The notes under the pieces were generated by a model that was not told the origin of the DNA, did not search any database, and saw only the letters and a list, made by a program, of their open reading frames with translations. The position numbers and the translations under genes are program-made. A DNA stretch of 64,000 nt, taken from Micromonospora sp. PLK6-60 (lineage in GTDB: Bacteria > Actinomycetota > Actinomycetes > Mycobacteriales > Micromonosporaceae). The stretch covers positions 372,001-436,000 of the forward strand of contig NZ_JAIOAA010000001.1 in assembly GCF_019890675.1 (NCBI RefSeq), in the 5' to 3' direction. Below are positions 1 through 9,400 of this stretch, one piece after another (position 1 is the first letter of the stretch; each line of letters opens with the position of its first letter).

Positions 1-429
1 AACGTCGAGCTGGGTGCGATGCGCCTGGAGGGGTCGAACACGCAGCGGCGGGTGGTGTTCCCGGTCGCCGTGGACGGCGCCGACAACGGCACCGTGCTGG
101 GCGTGCTGAGCCAGGGTGAGATGCACGCTCTCGGACTGGCGACGTTCCTGCCGCGTGGCTGCGCGGCGGAGAGTCCGTTGCGGTTCGTGGTGGTCGACGA
201 CCCGGTGCAGAGCATGGATCCGTCGAAGGTGGACGGCCTCGCCCAGGTGCTCGCCGAGCTGGCCCAGGAGCGGCAGGTGGTGGTCTTCACCCACGACGGC
301 CGGCTGCCCGACGCGGTACGGCGCCTCGACCTCGGCGCGGCGCGGATCGTGGAGGTCCACCGGGCGGAGCGGTCGGCGGTGACGTTGCGTCCGGGCGATC
401 CGCCGCTTGGAAGATCGAAGAAGTGCTGA
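1..429 (+). CDS. C-terminal part of an ABC/SMC-type AAA ATPase (5' end outside window)
   Basis: The frame is open from the first base, so only the last ~142 residues of a longer protein are present. They contain the C-terminal ATPase half typical of RecN/SMC-like or ABC-type nucleotide-binding proteins: a signature motif LSQGE, a Walker B strand ending in VVVDDPVQSMDP, and an H-loop FTHD. Such proteins act in DNA repair, chromosome handling or anti-phage systems, usually with a long coiled coil between the two ATPase halves. The N-terminal half that would tell these apart is not visible. The gene reads toward the Nudix-PNP operon and ends 55 bp before it, so it may be an unrelated neighbour or part of the same defence locus. 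Confidence 0.75.
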   Translation, partial: NVELGAMRLEGSNTQRRVVFPVAVDGADNGTVLGVLSQGEMHALGLATFLPRGCAAESPLRFVVVDDPVQSMDPSKVDGLAQVLAELAQERQVVVFTHDGRLPDAVRRLDLGAARIVEVHRAERSAVTLRPGDPPLGRSKKC

Positions 430-441
430 CATCCGACAGGC

Positions 442-466
442 GACAGACTTTCTGTCAATATGACAG
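442..466. promoter_or_regulatory. Overlapping inverted repeats (probable operator of the Nudix-PNP operon)
   Basis: Two perfect inverted repeats overlap here: GACAGA-CTT-TCTGTC (442-456) and CTGTCA-ATA-TGACAG (452-466). A further GACAGG lies at 435-440. The block sits about 20-45 bp upstream of the start of the NrtR-like gene, where an autoregulatory operator would be expected. The link to that regulator is inferred from position. Confidence 0.6.
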
Positions 467-484
467 GAAGCCTACGGTGGATCC

Positions 485-1213
485 ATGTCAGACGGTCACT
501 GGGTTCCGCCCACGGTTCTTCTCACGGTGGACCTCGTCATCTTCACGCTGCGCGAATCCGAGCTACACGTGCTGCTCATCGAGCGCGGCGTGGATCCCTA
601 TCGAGGCGCCCTCGCGCTACCCGGTGGTTTCCTCAACCACGAGCAGGAAGACCTGCTCCCCGCCGCCCATCGGGAGCTTGCCGAGGAGGCGGGCCTCGGG
701 CCCGATCGGCTGCACCTCGAACAGCTCGGCATCTACGGCATGCCGGGCCGTGACCCCAGGGGGCGGGTGGTCTCCGTGGCGTACCTGGCCATCACCCCCC
801 GACTGCCCGAGCCGTTGGCCGGCACCGACGCCGCCGAGGCCAGCTGGACGCCGGTGGCTCAGGCACTGTCCGGCGAAGCGCCCCTGGCCTTCGACCACCA
901 GCAAATCCTCACCGACGGCGTGGAGCGGGCCCGCGAGAAGTTGGAACGCTCCGCGCTCGCCACCGCCTTCTGCGGCCCGACCTTCACCATCGCCGAACTA
1001 CAGGCCGTCTACGAGGCGGTATGGGGTGTACGGCTCGACCCCCGCAATTTCTATCGGAAGGTGCAGAGCGTCGACGGCTTCATCGTGCCCGCCGGCCCGA
1101 CCCGCAAGACCGACGGCGGACGTCCCGCTCGACTGTTCCGGTCCGGTCCACGCACCACGCTGCACCCCCCGATGACCAGACCACAGGACTTGCCAGGCAA
1201 GGAGAAGACGTGA
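485..1213 (+). CDS. NrtR-like Nudix-domain regulator/hydrolase
   Basis: The 242-aa protein has an N-terminal Nudix domain (about residues 10-140) with a Nudix box whose core is RELAEEAGL, preceded by GGFLNHEQE. A C-terminal winged-helix-like segment (about 155-225; FTIAELQAVYEAVWG, then NFYRKVQ) is characteristic of the NrtR family. NrtR proteins bind ADP-ribose or related nucleotides and repress NAD-metabolism operons; some members keep hydrolase activity. The start at 485 follows a GGTGGA ribosome site. The stop overlaps the GTG of the next gene by GTGA, so the two are translationally coupled. The paired palindromes just upstream suggest autoregulation. Co-transcription with a nucleosidase-fold effector is unusual and suggests that the ligand may be a nucleotide signal. 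Confidence 0.8.
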   Translation: MSDGHWVPPTVLLTVDLVIFTLRESELHVLLIERGVDPYRGALALPGGFLNHEQEDLLPAAHRELAEEAGLGPDRLHLEQLGIYGMPGRDPRGRVVSVAYLAITPRLPEPLAGTDAAEASWTPVAQALSGEAPLAFDHQQILTDGVERAREKLERSALATAFCGPTFTIAELQAVYEAVWGVRLDPRNFYRKVQSVDGFIVPAGPTRKTDGGRPARLFRSGPRTTLHPPMTRPQDLPGKEKT

Positions 1214-2370
1214 GAACGAACCGCGGTCTCGTCGTGATCCTCACCGCCCTCAACCTCGAGTACGAGGCGGTCCGCGAACGGTTGACCGACCTGCGCGTAC
1301 ACCGGCACACGGCCGGCACCCGTTTCGAGGTGGGCCGGATCAGCCAGAGCACCTGCCGGGTCGCGCTGGCCCTGGTGGGCAAGGGCAACCACCCCGCCGC
1401 GGTGCTAGCCGAGCGGGCGATGGCCGAGTTCTCCCCGGCCGCCGTGCTGTTCGTCGGAGTAGCCGGCGGCCTCTGGCCCAACATCCGCCTGGGCGACGTC
1501 GTCGTCGCCAGCAAGATCTACGCCTACCAGGGTGGCACCAGCGAGGACGACGGCCTCAAGGCCCGACCGAAGGCATGGGAGATCCCGCACGAGGCGGACC
1601 AGGTGGCCCAGCACGTGAACAGGAGCAACACCTGGCGACACCTTCTGCCAGCAGGTTCGGCCCCCGCTGTTCACTTCGGGCCGATAGCCGCCGGGGAGGT
1701 GGTGCAGGACTCGGCGATCTCCGAGCAGGCCCGGTGGATCCGGCAGCACTACAACGACGCCGTGGCCATCGAGATGGAGGCGGCGGGCGTGGCTCAGGCC
1801 GGCCACCTCAACCGCGCCCTCCCGGTGGTGGTCGTACGCGGCATCAGCGACCGCGCCGACGGCAGCAAGGCGGCCAGCGACGGCCAGCACTGGCAGCCGA
1901 AAGCCGCCGGTCACGCCGCCGCGTTCGCCACCGCCCTGGCACAGGAACTGATCATCGAGGGCCCGATCAGCCGAGCAGGCAGCGCGGGCCGGAACGGGAG
2001 CAGGCCGATGCGCATGACCAACCGCAACGTCGCCACCGGGAACGCCCGCGTCGGCGTCCAAGCCGGTCAGATCCACGGCGACGTCACCGTCAGCGCGGAC
2101 CCGCAGCGGCCGGTCGACCTGGCCGCCGACCTCGCCGAGCTGCGCCGCCACGTCAAGCAAGCTCGCCTCGACGGGCACCTGGACGAAGAGACCTACGCCG
2201 CGGCCGAGTCGGAGCTGGACACGGCGACCGAATGCCTGCCCGCGAGCGAGCCCGACAAGAAGGGTGCCCTGCTGGTCACACTCAAGCGGCTACGGGGCCT
2301 GGTGGCCGACGTGGCGGAGCTGGCGGCGCGGCTGGCGGCGATCATCGCCGTGGTGCGGGGGATGTCATGA
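1210..2370 (+). CDS. PNP/UDP-phosphorylase-fold (MTAN-like) protein with RHIM/BASS-like motif and helical tail
   Basis: The 386-aa product starts at a GTG overlapping the upstream stop. Residues 6-250 form a nucleoside phosphorylase/nucleosidase domain: FVGVAGG (82-88), the purine/ribose-binding AIEMEAAG (187-193) and RGISDRAD (210-217) with the catalytic Asp at 214. Glu residues at 17 and 19 lie near the N-terminal catalytic position of MTA/SAH nucleosidases. A flexible linker follows, then a motif at 273-290 (NVATGNARVGVQAGQIHG) containing the RHIM-type core VQAG, then a charged helical module (303-384). Domains of this fold are known effectors in NLR/amyloid-signalling and in anti-phage systems that cleave adenine nucleotides. 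The same motif opens the next protein. A nucleotide-depleting effector is an inference; a housekeeping MTA/SAH nucleosidase is less likely because of the extra tail. Confidence 0.8.
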   Translation: MRTNRGLVVILTALNLEYEAVRERLTDLRVHRHTAGTRFEVGRISQSTCRVALALVGKGNHPAAVLAERAMAEFSPAAVLFVGVAGGLWPNIRLGDVVVASKIYAYQGGTSEDDGLKARPKAWEIPHEADQVAQHVNRSNTWRHLLPAGSAPAVHFGPIAAGEVVQDSAISEQARWIRQHYNDAVAIEMEAAGVAQAGHLNRALPVVVVRGISDRADGSKAASDGQHWQPKAAGHAAAFATALAQELIIEGPISRAGSAGRNGSRPMRMTNRNVATGNARVGVQAGQIHGDVTVSADPQRPVDLAADLAELRRHVKQARLDGHLDEETYAAAESELDTATECLPASEPDKKGALLVTLKRLRGLVADVAELAARLAAIIAVVRGMS

Positions 2371-4349
2371 ACTCCACCCAGACCAACGTCGCCGGGGGAA
2401 ACGCGCACGTCGGTGTGCAGGCTGGCGTCGTTCACACGGTCAACTTCTATGAACTGCCGCCGAATCCACGGCCAGAAGATCAGTTCCGTGCCGCCGTGAA
2501 ATATCTCGACAACCGGGTCCGCGACGAGGCACGCAGGCTGATCGAGGAGGCGGTCGCCCGCGGTTACGTGACCCCGGAGGTGCAGTTCTACCGGTTGGTC
2601 GCGCTCTTGAGCGGCCGTACCCTCCGACAACTCAGCCGAGAGGACCTGGATCGCCTCGAAGCCATCTGCATGAGCCTCCCCCACCTCGATGACCGTGACG
2701 AGTGGGCGGCAGGGCTGAGGGGGATCGTCCGCTTGGTGTCGCCGGTCAGCGACCCGGACGCGGAACTCGTGATCAAACAGATTGACGCGTTGAGGCAGCG
2801 CCAACGCGACCTGATCTACGGCCACCTGGAGGCGCTGCTCGAGGGCACGATGCAGGACGAGATGTGGGCACGCTCCGTCGCCCTCGCCCAGACGCAACGG
2901 ACGGCGCGCGACCGGCAGGATCGGGTCTGGAAGTTCTTCCACCCCGATCCTGTGCCGCCGCGGGTGCTGGCGGTGCGGCCGGCCACCATCGCCTTCCGCG
3001 ATTGGCTGGGCATCGGCGCGGGCGCGGCCCTGTTCACGGTAGCGCTCGTCAAGCTGGCGGGACTGGTCGTCTCCAGCGGACAGCTCGGTCCCGTCCTCGG
3101 ACTGCTCACCGGCTTGGGCGGGCTGGCCGCTTTCTGGGTCGGCGCGGCTGACCGGCACTTCCGCCGGGCGCGGCTGCGGGCAAAGGACGCCGGGCTGCTT
3201 CCACCGCGCCCACGTCGCTCCGAAGCGCCGGCGAGCGGCTTCGCCGGCAAGGTGGATCGGCTGTTCAACCGCTACTTCGGCCGGTACGTTCCCCGCGGCG
3301 CCGACCGGGCCTACTGGCTCGACCAGACGGCGGGCATCCGACGGCAGCTCCGTGATGAGGTGGTCGAGCTTTACCGCGAGCAGCGCATCCCGGCGGAGCG
3401 GGTCGCGTGGCTCGTTCGATACCTGGTGAGCGATGTCCGACAGCGATGGGAGAACGACACGCTGACGGCGTACCGCCACGAGCTGCGTATCCCCACCAGG
3501 ACCAGTCTGCTGCGCGTCGGCGGGTTGAGCCTTGTCGCCGCCGGAATTTTCTGGACCGCACCCGCTCTCACCTCCGCGCCCCTGGCCGGAGGGGCGTGGC
3601 TTCTGCTCGCGGTGGCGTCCGCCGTGCCGGCCGTGCGGTCGTCGTTTCGGGTCGTCGCCGAGCATCGACGGGTGAGGGCCGACGAGGCGGAACGATTCGC
3701 CGAAGAGATGGCACGAGAGGCGGCCTACCGTCGATGGCAACGCAAACTGTCCGACAAACCGACCGACACCGAGATGGCCGCCTGGCTGGAGGGCGATCGG
3801 AAGGTCCTGGTGGATCAGGCAATGCGCCAGTACCGGCTCCGCCCCAGCCATGTGATCGCCCACGCCTTCATCGAGGCGCCGGCCGACTCCTGCAAGAAGG
3901 CCCGTTACCAGCGTGGGCCGTGGCGGTACAGCCGCTACCGGCTGCTGCTGTTCCTGCTCACCGACGACGGCGTCCGGCAGGTCAACATCGACCTCGACTT
4001 CGAGGCCGTCACGCATCACACCACCCAGCGGCTCAACTACCGCTTCGACGCCGTGGCCGCCGTCCGGATCGACGGAATCGCCGCCCAACGGCAGACCTTC
4101 GAACTGACGCTCGTCAACGGAGAGCCGATCTCGGTCCGGGTGAGCGACCCCGACATCGAGTCGGAGCCGCACACCGACGATCCCACCAAGGTCACCGAGC
4201 TGTCCGTGGACGCATCCGGGCTCCGCCACACCCTGCATGTGCTCGAAGGGGTCGCCGCCGAGGGCAAGGAATGGATCAGGCATCGTCGACGCCGCGCCGA
4301 CGCCAGGCTCGCCAAGTTGTCAAAGGTGATACGAGGCCTGATCGACTGA
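2367..4349 (+). CDS. Four-TM membrane protein with N-terminal RHIM/BASS-like motif
   Basis: The 660-aa protein is translationally coupled to the PNP-fold gene by an ATGA overlap. Residues 7-23 (NVAGGNAHVGVQAGVVH) match the motif in its neighbour at 12 of 17 positions, while the DNA codons differ. Next comes a soluble helical domain (about 38-190). Two hydrophobic hairpins follow (TM about 213-236 and 240-260; 382-401 and 404-424) with a cytosolic loop containing basic and aromatic residues between them. A C-terminal alpha/beta domain (about 480-660) completes it; LLLFLLTDDG and the following strands resemble no family I can name. There is no signal peptide. The shared motif suggests that the protein recruits, or is recruited by, the PNP-fold partner at the membrane, as sensor or as pore-forming effector. 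Function is inferred. Confidence 0.7.
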   Translation: MNSTQTNVAGGNAHVGVQAGVVHTVNFYELPPNPRPEDQFRAAVKYLDNRVRDEARRLIEEAVARGYVTPEVQFYRLVALLSGRTLRQLSREDLDRLEAICMSLPHLDDRDEWAAGLRGIVRLVSPVSDPDAELVIKQIDALRQRQRDLIYGHLEALLEGTMQDEMWARSVALAQTQRTARDRQDRVWKFFHPDPVPPRVLAVRPATIAFRDWLGIGAGAALFTVALVKLAGLVVSSGQLGPVLGLLTGLGGLAAFWVGAADRHFRRARLRAKDAGLLPPRPRRSEAPASGFAGKVDRLFNRYFGRYVPRGADRAYWLDQTAGIRRQLRDEVVELYREQRIPAERVAWLVRYLVSDVRQRWENDTLTAYRHELRIPTRTSLLRVGGLSLVAAGIFWTAPALTSAPLAGGAWLLLAVASAVPAVRSSFRVVAEHRRVRADEAERFAEEMAREAAYRRWQRKLSDKPTDTEMAAWLEGDRKVLVDQAMRQYRLRPSHVIAHAFIEAPADSCKKARYQRGPWRYSRYRLLLFLLTDDGVRQVNIDLDFEAVTHHTTQRLNYRFDAVAAVRIDGIAAQRQTFELTLVNGEPISVRVSDPDIESEPHTDDPTKVTELSVDASGLRHTLHVLEGVAAEGKEWIRHRRRRADARLAKLSKVIRGLID

Positions 4350-4464
4350 CCGACCGTCGCGGCACGGTCCAGTGTCAGTCACTGATGGTGCGGTGCCGGC
4401 TCGCCTGACGAAAATCCAGAACCGACACACGACATCAGCACTGTGCTCTAATGAAGCCAGTCGA

Positions 4465-4478
4465 TGTTTGCGCTAACA
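4465..4478. promoter_or_regulatory. LacI-type operator upstream of the arabinofuranosidase gene
   Basis: TGTTTGCGCTAACA is one base away from the perfect palindrome TGTTAGCGCTAACA, the shape of LacI-family operators that control plant-polymer hydrolases in actinomycetes. It lies ~190 bp upstream of the start codon in a 318-bp intergenic stretch (4350-4667), in which nothing else was recognised. Confidence 0.5.
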
Positions 4479-4667
4479 CTTTCCGGAGTGTGCCACCACC
4501 GCCGACACCTCCAGCGTCGTCGCGCGTCCGGGCCCCACGACGGCCACGGCACCCCGCGGCAGACCCACGCCGCGCATGTCAGCGCTGCCATCGACCGCCA
4601 TTCACCACCCGTGAGGCTCCGCGCCGCCACCGACGGTCCCGGAGCCCGGCGCACCAGAGGAGCCGTC

Positions 4668-6188
4668 ATGACCAACCCCCGTCCCCGATCCGTTCGACCC
4701 CGCCGAACACGTCTGCTGTTCGCAGCCCTGGCCCTCGTCCTGGCCGCCGGCGGCACCGCCCTGGTCACACAGGCGCGGGTGGCCGTCGCCGCCCCCGGGC
4801 CGGGTTCCATCGTGGGCGCGCAGTCCGGCCGCTGCGTCGACGTGCCGAACGGCAGCACCACCAACGGCACCCAGGTCCAGCTGTACGACTGCACGGGCGC
4901 CGCCGCGCAGACCTGGACGTACACGTCGGCGAGGCAGTTCACGGTGTACGGCAACAAGTGCCTGGACGCCAACGGCCAAGGCACCAGCCCGGGCACCGCG
5001 GTGATCATCTGGGACTGCAACGGCCAGGCCAACCAGCAGTGGACCGTCAACACCAGCGGCACCATCGTCGGTCAGCAGTCCGGGCTGTGCCTGGACGCCA
5101 ACGGCGCCGGCACCGCCAACGGCACCAAGCTGATCCTGTGGACCTGCAACGGTCAGGCCAACCAGCGGTGGAACACGTCGACGACGCCGACGTCCCCGCC
5201 GACCACCTCACCGCCCCCGGCGGGCGGGCGGCCGTGCGACATCTACGCCGCCGGCGGCACGCCGTGCGTGGCGGCGCACAGCACCACCCGCGCGCTGTTC
5301 GCGACGTACGGCGGCAACCTCTACCAGGTGCGCCGCTCCTCGGACAACGGCACCCGGAACATCGGGGTGCTGAGCGCGGGCGGCTACGCCGACGCCGCCG
5401 GCCAGGATGCGTTCTGCGCCGGCACGACCTGTGTCATCACGGTGGTCTACGACCAGTCGGGGCGCGGCAACGACCTGTGGTACCAGGGGTCCGCGCAGGT
5501 CCCCGGCTCCACCTCCAGCCGACCGGCGGTCGCGACCAGTGAGTCGTTGACGGTCAGCGGCGCCAAGGCCTACTCGCTGTACATCAACCCTGGCAACAGT
5601 TACTGGCGGGACGGCCACCTGACCGGCGTCCCCACCGGCGCGGCGCCCGAGGGGATGTACATGGTGACCAGCGGCACCCACGTCAACAGCGGCTGCTGCT
5701 TCGACTACGGCAACAGCGAGACCACCCGCAGCGCCGACGCCGCCGGGGCGATGGACGCGATCAACTTCAGCACCAGCTGCTGGTTCGGCGGCTGCTCGGG
5801 CAGCGGCCCGTGGGTGCAGGCCGACCTGGAGTGGGGCCTGTTCCCCGGCGGCAGTCAGTCCTGGAACCCGAACCAGCGGGCGTTCACCAGCAAGTTCGTC
5901 ACGGCCACGCTGAAGAACAACGGCACCTCGCGGTTCGCCATCAAGGGCAGCAACGCACAGTCCGGCAACCTCTACACCCTGTACGACGGGACGCTGCCGC
6001 CCGGCTACAGCCCGATGAAGAAGCAGGGCGCGATCATCCTGGGCAGTGGTGGCGACTGCTGCAAGCCCGGCGGTGGCGCCAACCTCAGCGCCGGCACCTT
6101 CTATGAGGGCGCCATGGTGGCGGGCTACCCGTCCGACGCGACCGAGAACGCCGTCCAGGCCAACGTGGTGGCCGCCGGCTACCGCTGA
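4668..6188 (+). CDS. Secreted alpha-L-arabinofuranosidase, ricin-B lectin (CBM13) plus GH54 catalytic domain
   Basis: The 506-aa exported enzyme would release arabinose from arabinoxylan or arabinan. The start at 4668 follows AGAGGAG. Residues 1-41 are a signal peptide (RPRRTR, hydrophobic core, AVAA). Residues ~46-170 form a ricin-type beta-trefoil with three Q-x-W repeats (AQTW, NQQW, NQRW). A Thr/Pro linker (about 170-188) leads to the ArabFuran-catal/GH54 domain (189-506), which includes YDQSGRGNDL, the adjacent cysteines of GCCFDYGNSET and DLEWGLFPGG. GH54 enzymes usually carry CBM42; a CBM13 at the N-terminus is a common actinomycete arrangement. The upstream LacI-type operator points to control by a sugar-responsive repressor. 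It stands alone between two conflict-type loci. Confidence 0.92.
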   Translation: MTNPRPRSVRPRRTRLLFAALALVLAAGGTALVTQARVAVAAPGPGSIVGAQSGRCVDVPNGSTTNGTQVQLYDCTGAAAQTWTYTSARQFTVYGNKCLDANGQGTSPGTAVIIWDCNGQANQQWTVNTSGTIVGQQSGLCLDANGAGTANGTKLILWTCNGQANQRWNTSTTPTSPPTTSPPPAGGRPCDIYAAGGTPCVAAHSTTRALFATYGGNLYQVRRSSDNGTRNIGVLSAGGYADAAGQDAFCAGTTCVITVVYDQSGRGNDLWYQGSAQVPGSTSSRPAVATSESLTVSGAKAYSLYINPGNSYWRDGHLTGVPTGAAPEGMYMVTSGTHVNSGCCFDYGNSETTRSADAAGAMDAINFSTSCWFGGCSGSGPWVQADLEWGLFPGGSQSWNPNQRAFTSKFVTATLKNNGTSRFAIKGSNAQSGNLYTLYDGTLPPGYSPMKKQGAIILGSGGDCCKPGGGANLSAGTFYEGAMVAGYPSDATENAVQANVVAAGYR

Positions 6189-6219
6189 CCAGCACACCAC
6201 GTGGGCGGCAACTCCCGCT

Positions 6220-6233
6220 GTTAGCGTTATCAA
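6220..6233. promoter_or_regulatory. Orphan operator-like half palindrome
   Basis: TGTTAGCGTTATCA keeps the left half of the LacI-type palindrome (TGTTAGCG) seen upstream of the arabinofuranosidase. No rightward gene follows: the next gene, at 6476, is on the other strand and ends there. It may be a relic of a lost glycosidase promoter or chance. Confidence 0.2.
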
Positions 6234-6475
6234 CCGTTGCCGGGAGCTGGCTGCCACAGTAGGACTGCCCACCATGGCCAGCAGCCCGCCCAGCGGTCGG
6301 TGGCCGGCGCGCCGCCGGCCACCGAGCGGCAGCCGGTCGGACCTCGCGTCGCCGTGGCGCGGGTCCGACCGGCAACGCGGGGACCGGCGCCAGGAGGCGG
6401 CGGTGCGGGTGGGTGTTGATCAGTAACCGCTGCGGCATCCGTGGCTGATGTCCGGGTGCCACGGAGCCTGGCGAG

Positions 6476-9400
6476 TCACCCGCTGGCCTCGCCGTCGCGG
6501 TCGCGTTGGAGCTGCTGCGAGTCGAGGCTGTTCAGCGCACCGGCGAGCTCGGCCTGGAATTCCTCCGGGTTGGCCGCCGCGAGCCGGCGGTACAGGGTGA
6601 CGGCATCGGTGGTGGCGGCGAGCGCCTCGTCGATCCGGCCACATTCCGCGAGGGCGTCGCCGAGCTTGTGCAGGGAGTCGGCGAGTGCGGGTTGGAAGGC
6701 CTGAGGGGTGGCGATGGCGTGCCGGCGATAGATGTTCGCGGCTTCGCCGAGGGCGTCGAGGGCCTCTTCGCGCTCATCGCGGTTCCACTGGTTGACGCCG
6801 AGATTGTCCAGCGCCTTGGCGAGGTCGGGTTCGTACCCGGGGTTGGCCTCGATGAGTCGGCGGAACAGGTGGACGGCCTCGGAGGCGGCGGCCGTTCCCT
6901 CGTCATACTGGCGGACCTGGCAGTGGTGACTGCTGAGGGCGGTCAAGGCGGTGGCGAGAATGGGCCCGATGACCGCGGGGTCGTCGGCGACGATGTCGTG
7001 CAGCAGGGTGGTGGCTTCGGTGCCCAGATCGAGGGCGGCCTGGTCATGGCCGAGATCCGACCTGACAATGCCGAGGTTGCTCAGTGCCGCGCCGAGCCGG
7101 GGCGCGAACCTCGACGGGTCGGTGGCGGCCAGCCGACGATAGATCTTGACGGTTTCGATGGCCGCGGTGAGGGCTTCCTCGTGCCGGCCGGACATCGCCA
7201 GGCGGCCCGTGAGGTTGGCCGTCGCCGCCGCGAGACTCGGGTTGAGGGCATCGGGGTCTCGTGGGGCGAGACGGCGCAGGATCTTCACCGCCTCGGTGTC
7301 GGCGGCCAGGGCCTCGTCCAGCCGGCCGAGATCCATCAACCGGTTGCCGAGGTCGATGAGATAGCCGGCCAGCTCGACGAGGTGTTCGCGCTGGTTCTCC
7401 GCCGCCAGCACCCGCTTCAGCTCAACCGCCTGCTGGCAGTAGCCGAGCGCCTCCGCGCGGCGCCCCCGGCCGGCGAGGTTTTCCTGTAGCTGGTAGGCGA
7501 TCTGGGCCACGCCCGATCGCGCGTTCGGGTCGCCGAGGCGGACGGCCTCCCGGGTGTGGTGGTAGGCCTCCCGAAGGTCCGCGATCCTCCCGTCCAGGGA
7601 TTGGGGCCAGCTCAGTTCCCGCCACCGCCAGTAGGCCCCCGCAGCGTGATGAGCGGTCACCAGTTCCTGCCAGGCGGCGGCAGGATGGCGGCGTTGGATC
7701 TCGCTCGCCGTCCACCTGTGCATGAACGCGAGTTTGTCCTCGCCGGTCGCGGTGACCGTGATCAGGCTGGACGCGGCGCACGCACTGAGCAGCTTTTCGA
7801 GGTCGAATCGGGTACGTGCCAGGGGCTTCGGCCGGAAGGCCAGGTACGGTGCGAGCCTGGCTCGGACGGGTTCGCTGAGCCGCGCCGGATCCAGATCACG
7901 GGCCGAGAATCCGGCCTCACGCGCGATCCGGTCGATCTCGCGGAAGTTGTGGAACCATTCCTCGGCATCCCCGGCCGACCTGCCCGGCTCGCCGATCTGG
8001 TACAGCAGGGCGTTCTTGTCGACCGGCACGCGGTAGACGCTGGCGCCGAGCAGGAGCCGGTGCGCTCCCGGAATGTGCGACAGCCCGGCGAGCAGGTCGT
8101 CCAGGAGGACGTCGTCGGCGGCGAGCGCCGCCGCCTCGGCCAGCGCCGCGTCCAGTGACTCGTGCTCGGTCAGGTACTGGTCGATGTCGTCGTCGGGCCG
8201 GCCGAGTCGGTGCAGGCGATCCGTCACGGTGTCCACCAGGCGGAGCAGCACGTCGGTGAAGCGCGCCTGTCCCTTCGCCAGCAGCGCGTCGACGTACTCC
8301 AGGCAGCGTGGATGCCCCCCGATGGCCCGCCAGAGCTGCGCGATCCCGGCCTCGTCGAGGCGGTCCAGCTGGGGCAACGCCCAGACGAGTTTGAGGGTCT
8401 CCGCGTACGACAGCGGGCCGAGCGCGTGGAACCGCAACGCCCGCTCGGCCCGGTGGGGCAGGACGAAGCGGTACCGGGTGGTGAACAGGAGCCGTCCCTG
8501 GCCCGGGGCGGCCGCGAACTCGGCGAGCAGGGCGGCGAGTTCGGCGTCGGCCAGCGGGCGCGCCGCGTCCGTCGTGTCGATGGCGAGGTTGTCCTCGAAG
8601 TTGTCGATCAGGACGACGGTGGGCGCCAGCGGAAGAACCTGGTCACGCAGCACCGCGAACCGTTGCCGCCAGGTCAGGTCACCGTCACCGGCCCGGGCCA
8701 GGGCACGGAGTACGGCGTCGCCGGCCCACGGCGGCCGGTGCCCGAGCCGGCCGGCGTACGCGTCGACCAGGGCATCCAGGAACTGCTCGGCGCTGGTCTG
8801 CCGGGCCACGATCGCGACCACCAGGGTCGGGTCGGCGTCGGTCAGCCGGGCGACGAGTTCGTCGGCGAGGGTCGTCTTGCCCACCCCGCCGAGGCCGTGC
8901 AGCACCAGGCCGGCCACGCCCGGTGAGCGCAGCTCATCGGGGTAGCGGCGCTGCTCCCAGCGGCGGCCGACCACCTCTCCGGTCTCCCGCCGGAGAACGC
9001 CGGCTCTCGGCTCGGGCGGCGACGAGTCGAGCTGCGGGCTGCTGGGGTCGAGCAGCGGCACGGATCCGGAGCCGGCCGACAGGCTGAGGACGGCCCATTC
9101 GTCCCACTCGGCCAGCCGGTGGTCCCGGTCGTCGAGGCGCGCCAGCTCGCGCTGCACCACGGTGCGTGCTTCGGTGACGGCGGCGACCACGTCGGCGTCG
9201 GGGGTGGCGGCCAGCAGGTCGTAGATCCGGGCGAACGCGCGGGTGGCGTAGCTGTCGGTGATCGCGGTCTGGGTGGCGATCACCGCGGCGGCCCCGCTGG
9301 CCAGCAGGCGTGCCGCGAACGACGGATCACCGGTCGCGGTGGCCGCGTCGGTGTGGCAGGCGGCCAGGGCGACCACCGGTGGCATCCGCCCCGGTGGGAT

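Noticed and set aside
1210..2100. Housekeeping MTA/SAH nucleosidase
   Set aside because: Extra linker, motif and helical tail, and co-translation with a membrane protein sharing the motif, do not fit a housekeeping enzyme.
2193..4283. Long open frame on the minus strand opposite the four-TM gene
   Set aside because: Proline/arginine-rich shadow of the real gene caused by high GC at third positions; no domain or start context.
5208..6275. Minus-strand open frame opposite the arabinofuranosidase
   Set aside because: Antisense shadow; composition is Gly/Ala/Arg/Val-biased and the plus strand has clear GH54 motifs.
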